Assembly (NCBI RefSeq): GCF_003702045.1
Contig: NZ_RBTP01000012.1
Coordinates: 310,001-374,000 of the forward strand
From: Pseudomonas viridiflava
Lineage (GTDB): Bacteria; Pseudomonadota; Gammaproteobacteria; Pseudomonadales; Pseudomonadaceae
DNA: 64,000 nucleotides
Direction: 5' to 3'
Part shown: positions 36,162-44,622 of the stretch, in pieces
Numbering within the stretch: position 1 is the stretch's first letter
Layout: each line of letters starts with the position of its first letter
Position numbers and translations under genes: made by a program
The notes under the pieces: generated by a model
Told to the model about the DNA's origin: nothing
What the model saw: only the letters and a program-made list of their open reading frames with translations
Databases searched by the model: none

Positions 36162-37571
36162 TTACTCAGCCCGCCACGGCTTCAGCCACAGCGCCAACCC
36201 CGCCAGCAACACCGCACCATATGCACTGCTAAGCCCCAGTTGCAGCCAAGTATTGTGCAATGGATGCAGCACCAGCGCAGCGAGTGTCATCAACCCTGCG
36301 GCGATCAGCCAGTGGCTGCGCCACGGCAGCACCGCTAGCAGTGACTGGCGACGCATCAGCAGCACCCCGGTCACCAGTGCGCCGCCCAGTGCGGCGATGG
36401 CGATGCCGGTCAGGCCGAACAGGAAGGGCAGCAGGGCAAGCAGTACGGCATTGCACAGGCTGCCGATCAGCTCACAGTTGAGTGGCAACCGCGTGTCCCC
36501 GGCCGCATAGGCATAACGGGCCAGCAAGGCATTCCAGGCACCGAACATCAGCGGTACGGCGAACCAGGCCAGCAATCCGGGCAGCGGACCGTCGTGGGTC
36601 TGGCTGGGTAATAACAAAACGACCAAGGCGCCTGCTGCGCCGATCAGGCCCGCCACGGCAGGCAGCGTCAGCAGGGTTGCGCTGCCCAGTCCCCGTTTCA
36701 GCAGGCTCAGACGTTGGTCACCTGCGCTGCCGCTCATCAGCCCCAGCAGCACCTGATTCAGGCTCATCAGGGCAATCAAGGGCAGGTTAATGAGCTTGCG
36801 CGCCAGATTGACCCAGGTCACCGCCCCTTCTCCCAGCAACGAGGCGACCATTCGCTCCAGCAAGGCGAGGCCTTGGCTGGCCAGATTACTGCTCAACAGC
36901 GGTCCGATGCGTTGCAACAGTTCACGTACCACGCCCGCTTCGGCCTGCCACTGCCAAGGTCGCCAGCCGCAGTGATACAGGCTCGGCAGCAGCACGCCCG
37001 GCATCAGCACGCTCCCCAGCACGCAGGCGCTGGCCAGTCCCGTGGGCGTGGCTGCATGACCAAGCACCGCGAGATAGGCTACCGGCGGCAGGTTGAACAG
37101 AAGAGAACCCAACCCGGCCAGTACAAAGCGCGAGCGCGCCTGCAACGGAATGCAGAGCAGACCGTGCAGCATGAAGCCGGGCGCGCACCAGGCCAGCCAG
37201 CGCAAGCCGCTGGCAGCCTGCGCATAACCCTGCGCATCCAGACCCGGTCCGATCAGGCGCACCAGCAGCCCGGCCCCCAGCGCCAACAGGACCGCCAGCA
37301 GCACACCGGTCAACGCCAGCCGCGGCACCATCGCACCCAGCCAGCGCTGTTGTCTGTCAGCCGAGCGCTGCTGGTAAAGGGGCAGTGCGGCGGCGCTGAG
37401 CAGCCCGGCAGCCAGTGACATACGCAGCGCTTCAGGCAAAAACATCGACACCAGAAACGCATCGCTCTGACCGCCCGCGCCCCAGGCGGCGACCAGTAGC
37501 CATTCGCGGGCAAAGCCTGCGGCCAGCCCGGTGAGCGTGGCCAGCGTCAGCCACAGTGTCGAACCCAGCAT
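36162..37571 (-). CDS. pslK: MurJ/MVF-family flippase-like membrane protein of the exopolysaccharide cluster
   Basis: 469 residues with 12-14 membrane helices. The N-terminal SDAFLVSMFLPEALRMSLAAGLLSAAALPLYQQ is the marker of the MurJ/MviN family, and EGAVTWVNLARKLINLPL is the family's middle loop. In this position, last in a psl-type cluster, it is the PslK counterpart and is expected to flip a lipid-linked repeat unit across the inner membrane. It begins 14 bases after the acetyltransferase stop. It is not the cell-wall murJ, which lies elsewhere in pseudomonads. Confidence 0.82.
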   Translation of the reverse strand: MLGSTLWLTLATLTGLAAGFAREWLLVAAWGAGGQSDAFLVSMFLPEALRMSLAAGLLSAAALPLYQQRSADRQQRWLGAMVPRLALTGVLLAVLLALGAGLLVRLIGPGLDAQGYAQAASGLRWLAWCAPGFMLHGLLCIPLQARSRFVLAGLGSLLFNLPPVAYLAVLGHAATPTGLASACVLGSVLMPGVLLPSLYHCGWRPWQWQAEAGVVRELLQRIGPLLSSNLASQGLALLERMVASLLGEGAVTWVNLARKLINLPLIALMSLNQVLLGLMSGSAGDQRLSLLKRGLGSATLLTLPAVAGLIGAAGALVVLLLPSQTHDGPLPGLLAWFAVPLMFGAWNALLARYAYAAGDTRLPLNCELIGSLCNAVLLALLPFLFGLTGIAIAALGGALVTGVLLMRRQSLLAVLPWRSHWLIAAGLMTLAALVLHPLHNTWLQLGLSSAYGAVLLAGLALWLKPWRAE

Positions 37572-37585
37572 GGCCTTCGTTTCCG

Positions 37586-38407
37586 TCAGTGAAACAGGGT
37601 GAACAGGCCTTTGCCGCCCACCTTGTAATTGAGGTGGCGGGCGCGCTCGCCTTTGATTTCGGCATTGGGGCCGCTGACGATGGCGTAAGGCGGCACCGGT
37701 TTGGAAACCACGCTGTTGCCGCCGACCACCGCGCCTTCGCCGATATCGGCGCCAAACGAGAGCAGCGCGCGGCTGCAGATCCAGGCGTAGTCACCGATGA
37801 ACACCGGACCGCCGACGGCCCAGAACTCGGGCTCGCCCAGGTCATGTCCGCCGGCGATGATCAGCACATGAGAAGCGATGGTGACGTGATCGCCGATCAC
37901 CAATCCGCCACGGGCGTCCAGTTGGCAATGCCAGCCCACCGTGGTGTCGTTGCCGATGCGCAGGCTGTCCACGCCCAGTACTTCGGTGTTGCGCCACACC
38001 GTCGAGCCCTTGCCGATCTTCGCGCCGCCCATGCGTAACCAGAGTAAACGCAGTGTATGACTGGGGATCTTGCAAATCAGGATGTTGTACACCTGTTCCC
38101 AGGTGCGCAACATTCGGTCACGCAGCGTGGGCCAGTTGATGCCATACAGCGGGATCAGCGCGCCCAGGGTTTCGCTGGCCAGCAAGCGATAGAAACGTCG
38201 GGCCAGCGGTGGCTCGATCCGGGGCTCGATGTTCAGGTAGCAAATGAACGACAGGGTGGTGTCTTTGATGCGTGTTTCGAAACACACTTCGTTGTCCAGC
38301 ATCCATTGGTAGGTGGCCTGCAACTCTTCGAGCGGCACAGCCATCTTGCGAGCGTAATCAGGCAATGCGTCGCGCAGATTGTGCGAATGCATCATGCGAT
38401 GTTTCAT
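37586..38407 (-). CDS. Hexapeptide-repeat acyltransferase of the exopolysaccharide cluster
   Basis: 273 residues. The C-terminal half (about 130-250) has left-handed beta-helix repeats (LRMGGAKIGKGSTVWRNTEVLGVDSLRIGNDTTVGWHCQLDARGG, then IASHVLIIAGGHDLG, VIGDYAWICSRALL, ADIGEGAVVGGNSVV), as in sugar O-acetyltransferases. It starts inside the end of pslJ (ATGA overlap), so it belongs to the operon. P. aeruginosa psl has no such gene between pslJ and pslK, so the product may be an acetylated variant. Substrate unknown. Confidence 0.85.
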   Translation of the reverse strand: MKHRMMHSHNLRDALPDYARKMAVPLEELQATYQWMLDNEVCFETRIKDTTLSFICYLNIEPRIEPPLARRFYRLLASETLGALIPLYGINWPTLRDRMLRTWEQVYNILICKIPSHTLRLLWLRMGGAKIGKGSTVWRNTEVLGVDSLRIGNDTTVGWHCQLDARGGLVIGDHVTIASHVLIIAGGHDLGEPEFWAVGGPVFIGDYAWICSRALLSFGADIGEGAVVGGNSVVSKPVPPYAIVSGPNAEIKGERARHLNYKVGGKGLFTLFH

Positions 38408-39819
38408 GTGGCGGCTCCCTGCTCGGGTAAGTCGACGGGGGAAGAATACGGTCTGGCTGCGACGGCACGCAGTCGTCTGCTCTCATGCAGGCTGATGCCG
38501 ATCAGCAACCAGAACAACGCGATCAATACACTGGTGAAGCTGAAATAGTGGTCAAACAGGCCGCTGCACAGGGCTGCCAGCACGCCGCTGATACAGCCCA
38601 GGTTGATGGCGTTTTCCGGCGTCAACACAATGCGGCCTGCGGCTGGGCGGACTTCCTTCCACCAGCTTATCGTCACCGCAATGAATAACAGCATCCCTGG
38701 CAGCCCCATCTTGTAGATGAAGTTCAGCCACAGGTTGGAGATCCCGAAGTCGGTATAACCCGACACCGGCGGATCGGTCTTGAAGCCGATGCCGAAGGGG
38801 AACGTGGCCATCGCATCCGGGAAATGGGTGTACTCCAGAAAGCGGATCGCGGTGCTGGTGTCGTCATCGGAAAACAGTCCCATCAGACGTTCCTGAAGCG
38901 GCGGATAGAACATCATCAACACCACGCCCGCCGCTGCGCCACCCATCAACAGTCGACCCAGGTGCGGGATGCGTCGGCGGGTCATCCACAGCATGACGAT
39001 GACCAGACTGACCAATGCGCCCCGCGATCCGGTCAGCAAAAGGCCGAGCGCCCCCAGCACCGCCACCGTCAGGCCCAATGTGCGGGCAGCGCCGGTGCGG
39101 GTCATGCCGAAACAGAAGGCCAGCGGCAACAGCATCGCCAACGCACCCCCCGCCACGTTCGGGTGCATCCAGGGTGAGCCCATGCGGCTGGACAGCGATA
39201 ACAAGGCTTCGCCCAACACATCCGCACCGCTGTAACCCATCACCCTGAGGATGGGCGTGATGGTCAGCGCCGAGCCGCTGATCACGTAGACCGGAATCGA
39301 TAGCAGCAACAGCATCAATGTACCGCCCAGCAGCGCGATGACCAGTTTTTCCAGGGTTTGCAGGTCCAGCAGCAGGCGCGGCACCAGAAACAGGATCGAC
39401 AGGTTGAATAGCCACCGTACCCAGTTGACCGGGCCGTTGCCTTCGGCGACCACGGTCAATTCGCCGACGAGAAACGGGAACGCGCTGAACATCATGAGCG
39501 CCACCAGCAGCCGTTCGGTGCGCAGCATTTTAGGAATTCTGGCCTGTTGCTGGATCACCGCTTGAAGCAGGTAACTGCCCCAGGTCAGCATGATCAAGGC
39601 TTCGGACACGGTGGTGCGGATACCGATTTGTACGGTGGAGTAGGGGATGAACGTACCGATCACACAAAACAGCAAAAGCCCGCGCACCGGTTTACGGATG
39701 ATCGTAATGACCGAGGCGGCTCCGACAGCCGCCAGCAGCACGAATGGCACCGGCAGCACCCAGATCATCACGCCGAACAGCAGACCGAAAAACAGTCCTA
39801 TGGGCATGGCCATCGGCAT
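38404..39819 (-). CDS. pslJ: O-antigen ligase/polymerase-like membrane protein
   Basis: 471 residues with about 12 membrane helices and a large loop in the last third. The central segment VLGALGLLLTGSRGALVSLVIVMLW has the SRGA element that marks Wzy_C/WaaL-type proteins. As the PslJ counterpart it should polymerise lipid-linked repeats in the periplasm. The start overlaps the pslI stop (TGATG); the first, third and fifth codons are all Met, so the exact start is uncertain by a few residues. Confidence 0.82.
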   Translation of the reverse strand: MPMAMPIGLFFGLLFGVMIWVLPVPFVLLAAVGAASVITIIRKPVRGLLLFCVIGTFIPYSTVQIGIRTTVSEALIMLTWGSYLLQAVIQQQARIPKMLRTERLLVALMMFSAFPFLVGELTVVAEGNGPVNWVRWLFNLSILFLVPRLLLDLQTLEKLVIALLGGTLMLLLLSIPVYVISGSALTITPILRVMGYSGADVLGEALLSLSSRMGSPWMHPNVAGGALAMLLPLAFCFGMTRTGAARTLGLTVAVLGALGLLLTGSRGALVSLVIVMLWMTRRRIPHLGRLLMGGAAAGVVLMMFYPPLQERLMGLFSDDDTSTAIRFLEYTHFPDAMATFPFGIGFKTDPPVSGYTDFGISNLWLNFIYKMGLPGMLLFIAVTISWWKEVRPAAGRIVLTPENAINLGCISGVLAALCSGLFDHYFSFTSVLIALFWLLIGISLHESRRLRAVAARPYSSPVDLPEQGAAT

Positions 39820-40919
39820 CAGCGAAGCTCCTCCAGCGTGGCATGCACCTGCTTGCAGAAGGCCTCAAGGTTGTAGCGTGCCGCCCAAGCCTTTGCCACG
39901 GCCGGATCTTCTTCCGGCGCGTTCGACAGGGTGCCCATCAAGTGAATCAGAGCGGCGCTGTCAGTGGGCGAGAAGTGTGGGCTGTCGGGCGGCGCGATTT
40001 CATCCAGTGACGAGCCGGTAGCCACGGCGACACGGGTGCCGACGCTCAGTGCCTCAATGACCGGCAGGCCGAACCCTTCGCACAGCGAGGGTTGCCAAAG
40101 ACGGTCGGCGTCGCGGTAGACGGCATGCAGTTCTGCATCACTCAGGCCGGTGAGCACGTGCAGGCCCGGCAACTGGCGCTGGGCTTCGGTCAGCGGTTCG
40201 TCGCCACCGACCAGCACCAGGTCCGGCGTGTCGACGAATTGCATGCGTGCCGTTTGCCAGGCATCGACGAACCATCTGATGTTCTTGCGTGGCTCGCGCG
40301 TGCCTACACACAGCCAGTAGCGCAGCGGCAGCTTCAGTTCGCTGATGTCGGCCGCCTCACCTTTGAAGCCTTCGACCAACAGCGGCACGATGCGAATTTT
40401 GTCCCGCGCCTTGGGAAACAGGCGCAGCACCTCGCTCGCCGTGTACTGCGACGGCAGCCAGACCTGATCGGCTACCCGGATCGAGTGGGCAATCGAGAGG
40501 TGGTCCGTCAGGCGGTAAATACGCGCCTTGAGACGCGAGCCGTGATTATTCTGCTGGGTGATCTGAAACACATCGTGCAACTGCAACACATAGCGCATGT
40601 CAGCAGGTTTGCGGCCCAGCGGCAGCCCCATGTTGATGTTGGCAAAATAGACCTGAATATCTGCATCGCGCAGCGCATGAGGCAGGAAAAGACCCTCGAA
40701 CCGCAGCCGGTCCGGGATCCGGTGCACCGAGTTCAGCGGTATGGCCCACCTGGGCGCATGGATAAGGCGGCGGATCGGATGGCCGTAAGGGGCCACGCCG
40801 AACAGCTGTAATTGAACATCGGGATGTGCGCGAAACGCTTCTTCGAGCGCAAAATTCTGGCGGCCGATACCGCTGACGGGGTAACCGGCTGCTGCGCGGT
40901 AATCAAGTCCTATACGCAT
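39819..40919 (-). CDS. pslI: Glycosyltransferase family 4-like (Psl cluster)
   Basis: 366 residues from the ATG at 40919, which lies inside the last codons of pslH. The N-terminal MRIGLDYRAAAGYPVSGIGRQ and the C-terminal YWLCVGTREPRKNIRWFVDAW and SLCEGFGLPVIEALSVGTRVAVATGSSLDEIA (GT-B nucleotide-sugar site with the Glu motif) are those of GT4 enzymes. It is cytoplasmic and should add one sugar to the Psl repeat unit; which sugar is not visible. A longer frame reaching 41030 is not supported. Confidence 0.88.
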   Translation of the reverse strand: MRIGLDYRAAAGYPVSGIGRQNFALEEAFRAHPDVQLQLFGVAPYGHPIRRLIHAPRWAIPLNSVHRIPDRLRFEGLFLPHALRDADIQVYFANINMGLPLGRKPADMRYVLQLHDVFQITQQNNHGSRLKARIYRLTDHLSIAHSIRVADQVWLPSQYTASEVLRLFPKARDKIRIVPLLVEGFKGEAADISELKLPLRYWLCVGTREPRKNIRWFVDAWQTARMQFVDTPDLVLVGGDEPLTEAQRQLPGLHVLTGLSDAELHAVYRDADRLWQPSLCEGFGLPVIEALSVGTRVAVATGSSLDEIAPPDSPHFSPTDSAALIHLMGTLSNAPEEDPAVAKAWAARYNLEAFCKQVHATLEELR

Positions 40920-42126
40920 GAGCGCGATCCTTGCCTGGTTGCGTGAGTCGGGTGTAGATGACTTCCAGTTGTGATGCCGAAACCGACCAGTCGTGTCGGG
41001 AGCGAACATAGGCGCGCCCGGCTTCGCCAATCTTGTCCAGAAGCACCGGCTTGTCGATATTGTCGATGATCAAGGCTGCCAGTCCTGCGGCTTCTTCGCT
41101 GCCCAGATAGTGTTCGCCATGAGTGACCGCCAGCCCGGAAACACCCTGGCTTGTGGTGATAATCGGCAGTCCGGCGGCCATTGATTCCAGTGTCTTGAGT
41201 TTCGAGCCGCCGCCCTGGCGCAGCGGGGCGAAAAAAATCGCCGTGGTGGTCTGCAAGGCGCGCAGGTCCGGCACGAACCCCAGCCATTCGATGCGTGGAT
41301 CCGGCCAGCGCTCGCGCCACGACTCAGGCATCGCGAAGCCGCCGATGGCAAAGCGCACGTCGGGCGACCGGGCCCAGACCTGCGGCATGATCTCGTCCAG
41401 CGCCCATTCGATGGCGTCGATGTTGGGGCCGTATTCATAGTTGCCGATGTACAGCAGGCGAAGGCTCGTGCGGTCGGCATGGACGCTGGCGTAGTAGCCA
41501 CAATCGACACTGTTGACCACGAAAGACGTTGCTTTGCCGCTCAGGCGCGAAAGCACCTTGGCATCGTCCTCGGTCACCGCGACCAATTCGCCAGCCTGCC
41601 TGAACACCCGCGTTTCCCAACGGCGGTAACGCCAGCGGTCGTACATTGTGAAGGCGCGGGCCCAGCGCGGTATGCGCTCGTAGCTGGCGGCTCCCAAGTC
41701 CGATTCGACGTTATGTTCGGTGAGCACGAACGGTTTGCCCGAGCGCCTGAGCGCCTGCTCGAACGGCTGAAAGGCATAGGTGTGCTGAAGCTGGATCACG
41801 TCCCAGTCTTCGAGCAACAGTTCTTCAAAGACTTTTTCCAGCTTCGGTGCATAGCCATTGACGCTGGCCAGCATCGGCGGCGGTGCCAGTGCAACGGCCA
41901 GCAAGGTCTTTACGCTGTGCAGTGGCCGTCGTTCGACGACGATCAGGCGTTCAAGCCAGGGCTCCAGCGCCGAGCGGCAGCTGTCGTTGAGCGGCGTCTT
42001 GGATTGCACCAGCAGGGTGATGCGATGGCCGCGAGCGGCCAGGTTGCGCAACAGATGATACTCCCGCGTCTTGCCACCACTGGTGGTGGGCCAAGGCAGG
42101 TACGGGAGTGTCCACAGTATCCGCAT
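40903..42126 (-). CDS. pslH: Glycosyltransferase family 4 (Psl cluster)
   Basis: 407 residues from the ATG at 42126, two bases after the pslG stop. MRILWTLPYLPWPTTSGGKTREYHLL is the N-terminal GT-B donor region with a Gly-Gly-x-x-Arg loop, and FFAPLRQGGGSKLKTLESMAAGLPIITTSQGVSGL is the conserved acidic site. It overlaps the start of pslI by 17 bases. It is taken as the PslH counterpart of the mannose, glucose and rhamnose assembly line. Confidence 0.88.
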   Translation of the reverse strand: MRILWTLPYLPWPTTSGGKTREYHLLRNLAARGHRITLLVQSKTPLNDSCRSALEPWLERLIVVERRPLHSVKTLLAVALAPPPMLASVNGYAPKLEKVFEELLLEDWDVIQLQHTYAFQPFEQALRRSGKPFVLTEHNVESDLGAASYERIPRWARAFTMYDRWRYRRWETRVFRQAGELVAVTEDDAKVLSRLSGKATSFVVNSVDCGYYASVHADRTSLRLLYIGNYEYGPNIDAIEWALDEIMPQVWARSPDVRFAIGGFAMPESWRERWPDPRIEWLGFVPDLRALQTTTAIFFAPLRQGGGSKLKTLESMAAGLPIITTSQGVSGLAVTHGEHYLGSEEAAGLAALIIDNIDKPVLLDKIGEAGRAYVRSRHDWSVSASQLEVIYTRLTQPGKDRAHAYRT

Positions 42127-42128
42127 GA

Positions 42129-43442
42129 TCAGGGCTTCCATTCCAGAATTTGCAGGGTCGGCTTCAACGCCAGGGTGATGCCTTGGCTGGCGGACAACGG
42201 CACTCGGCTTCCGCTCAGCGGATCGTGCACGATGGCGTTATTGATGGCTGGAAAATTCAGTGTGACGCCGGTGGCGCTCCAGAACATCAGCAGACGCTTG
42301 CCGTCTTCGCGATTCCACGTGACCGCGTACAGGTCATCCGGCACCTTGCTGACCGCAGGTGGATCGGCCGGAGAAAGGCGCTGCCCGGTCACGTTGAGAA
42401 AGTTCTTCAGTGCGGTGTAGACCGGCTTCGGGTTGGCTTGCAGGTCCAGCAGTCCATAGCCCTGATCGCGTGCCGAGGCCCGTTCGTCCAGGTCGCTGAG
42501 GTTGAACAGAAAGATGCGTTGGAAACCCAGTGCGCTCATCAGGGCCAGACGACGCAGGGTGTAGTCGGCCTGACCGGACGTGCCGATCAGTCTCTGCATT
42601 TCGACCGGACCGTCGTAGCTTGACCAGCCCCATTCGGTGGCCCACACCTGACTGACGCCATTGCTGTGCAGTAACTGGTTCATGGCATTGGCTCGCACCA
42701 GAAAGTCCCGGTCCGGGACCGAGTCGCCCTCTGGGTATTCGGAATACGGGTGATACGCCGCAACGATATTCTGACTGCCCAGGCCATTGTCGAGCAGGCT
42801 CTGCAGCATGTAGCCGGGTGTGCTGTGCATTTGGCTGTAATAGGCCATGCCAGCGGTCACGATGGTTTTGTCCGGCAGTGCGGCGCGCAGGGCATCAGCG
42901 GTGGTTTTCAGTAATCGGCCATAGGCCGCCGGGTCTTCCTTGGGCAGCCAGACAATGTTCGGTTCGTTCCAGACCTGCCAATTGTCCACCTGCGGGTAGC
43001 GCTGGGCCAGGGTGACCATGCGGGCTGCGAATGCAGTGAAGTCCTTGGGCGGATACTGATCACGACTCTGTGCATCGGCCGGGGCGCTGCTGGCAAACGG
43101 GGCCGAGCCCACCAGGTAGGCCAGCGTGTTGTAATGGTGCGCCTTGATGGCCTCCATCGCCGCGTCCAGCTCCGTCAACGCCAGTTTGTTCTTCTGCGGT
43201 TCGATGATAGGCCAGTGAATGGTCAGGCGTACCCAGTTCAGACCCAGTTCGTCCAGGCGAGCCATCTGCTGCTGATAGATATCCGGCGCAAAATACTGGA
43301 ACTGGACGTTAACGCCGAGAAAGTCCTGCCAGACCACCGGACGGGGGGCTTTCAACACGGTGGCTGCGTGGCTGGCAGAGGCCAGTGTTGCGGTGACCAG
43401 GGCAGCGGCAACGGACCGCCAGAGGGTTGAACGGAGCGACAT
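42129..43442 (-). CDS. pslG: Exported glycoside hydrolase PslG
   Basis: 437 residues. A signal peptide (MSLRSTLWRSVAAALVTATLAS, cleaved about residue 26) is present. WNEPN has Glu160 as the acid/base, and ATEWGW has Glu270 as the nucleophile, both at the spacing of clan-A (GH39-like) hydrolases such as P. aeruginosa PslG. It can cut Psl in the periplasm and affects biofilm. The start was set at 43442, one base past the pslF stop; an extra 13 codons upstream are not needed. Confidence 0.87.
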   Translation of the reverse strand: MSLRSTLWRSVAAALVTATLASASHAATVLKAPRPVVWQDFLGVNVQFQYFAPDIYQQQMARLDELGLNWVRLTIHWPIIEPQKNKLALTELDAAMEAIKAHHYNTLAYLVGSAPFASSAPADAQSRDQYPPKDFTAFAARMVTLAQRYPQVDNWQVWNEPNIVWLPKEDPAAYGRLLKTTADALRAALPDKTIVTAGMAYYSQMHSTPGYMLQSLLDNGLGSQNIVAAYHPYSEYPEGDSVPDRDFLVRANAMNQLLHSNGVSQVWATEWGWSSYDGPVEMQRLIGTSGQADYTLRRLALMSALGFQRIFLFNLSDLDERASARDQGYGLLDLQANPKPVYTALKNFLNVTGQRLSPADPPAVSKVPDDLYAVTWNREDGKRLLMFWSATGVTLNFPAINNAIVHDPLSGSRVPLSASQGITLALKPTLQILEWKP

Positions 43443-43443
43443 T

Positions 43444-44622
43444 TCAATGCACCTCGCAGGCTTGCCGGAACACCATCTCAAACCGCTCTGCGGTGTGGCT
43501 CCAGACTCTGGCGCGTCCCATCAATGAAGCCTGTTCTGCCCATTGCCCGATTCGTTCCGGATGGGTGCAGACATTGACCAATGCATCGGCAAGCGCCTGC
43601 ACATCGCCCTGCGGATAAATCATGCCATTGCCGTGGGATACCTCTTCGGCGAACGAGCGCGCATCGGACGTGATCACACCGCGACCGCAAGCGACGGCCC
43701 AGGACAACGCACCGCTGGTGCCGCGCAACTTGCCCAGGACTTTGAGCTTGCTCGACTCGCGGTACGGCAGCACCATCACATGGTGCGCCTGAATCACCTG
43801 AGGAATCTGTTCGGCGGGCAGGTCGAGTTGCCAGTCGATCAGGTCCGTCAGCCCCAGTTGCCGGATACGCAGGCGCAGTTGGTCCAGGTAGCTGCCGGAT
43901 GGGCCGAACGCCATTTCCGGCTCGCTGCCACCGGCCAGGGTCAGGCGCACCGTCGAGCGCAGCGCCGGCTTTTCAGTGAACACGTTGGCCAGCGCATCGA
44001 GCAGGTCTTCAATGCCCTTGCCGCGATAGATGAAGCCGAAGTACAGCAGGCGTAGGGGTTTCATGGGGGGCAATGGCACAGGATCGATAGCCACGTTGCC
44101 GTGGTTGATAACCTCCATTTGCCCAGGCTTGAGCCCCATGCGCTGGCGCAGGCTCTGGCTGCCCGCTTGGGTCAGTGTCACCAGACGCGTCATATGACGG
44201 GCCAGATGACGCTCTTCATGCAGGCACAGCGGGTCGGCCAGTACCGTTGCGATCTCCGGCAGCGGTGAGCGCAGGGTGCTGGCGATCGATAGCGGCCAGG
44301 GCAGTTTTTCCCTGCGCCAGACCAGGCGCTCGGGATCATGCACGGTGGCCGTCAACGGCAGTTTGGGAAAGCGGCGTTGTAAGGCACGCAACGCCTGGAA
44401 TTCTGCCAGTCGACCGCCACCCAGTTCGGCATGCACCATGTCGATCCCGCTCCAGTCGGCGTCTGCCACACGTTGCGTGGCGGCCCGTGGATCGTTGCCG
44501 ACGCCTTGCAACGGCGTCATGACCTGCACGCCCAATTCCTCCAGGGCATGTTTGAGATGCCCCGCGTAGTCGGCAATGCCGTTCTGTTCCGGCGGCAAGG
44601 GCGCGAGCAAGGCGATTCGCAT
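43444..44622 (-). CDS. pslF: Glycosyltransferase family 4 (Psl cluster)
   Basis: 392 residues. MRIALLAPLPPEQNGIADYAGHL is the donor-site start of GT4 enzymes; LLYFGFIYRGKGIEDLLDALANV and VLPYRESSKLKVLGKLRGTSGALSWAVACGRGVITSDARSFAEEV make up the C-terminal nucleotide-sugar domain. Its ATG overlaps the pslE stop (TGATG). It is the PslF counterpart and acts in the cytoplasm on the lipid-linked repeat. Confidence 0.87.
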   Translation of the reverse strand: MRIALLAPLPPEQNGIADYAGHLKHALEELGVQVMTPLQGVGNDPRAATQRVADADWSGIDMVHAELGGGRLAEFQALRALQRRFPKLPLTATVHDPERLVWRREKLPWPLSIASTLRSPLPEIATVLADPLCLHEERHLARHMTRLVTLTQAGSQSLRQRMGLKPGQMEVINHGNVAIDPVPLPPMKPLRLLYFGFIYRGKGIEDLLDALANVFTEKPALRSTVRLTLAGGSEPEMAFGPSGSYLDQLRLRIRQLGLTDLIDWQLDLPAEQIPQVIQAHHVMVLPYRESSKLKVLGKLRGTSGALSWAVACGRGVITSDARSFAEEVSHGNGMIYPQGDVQALADALVNVCTHPERIGQWAEQASLMGRARVWSHTAERFEMVFRQACEVH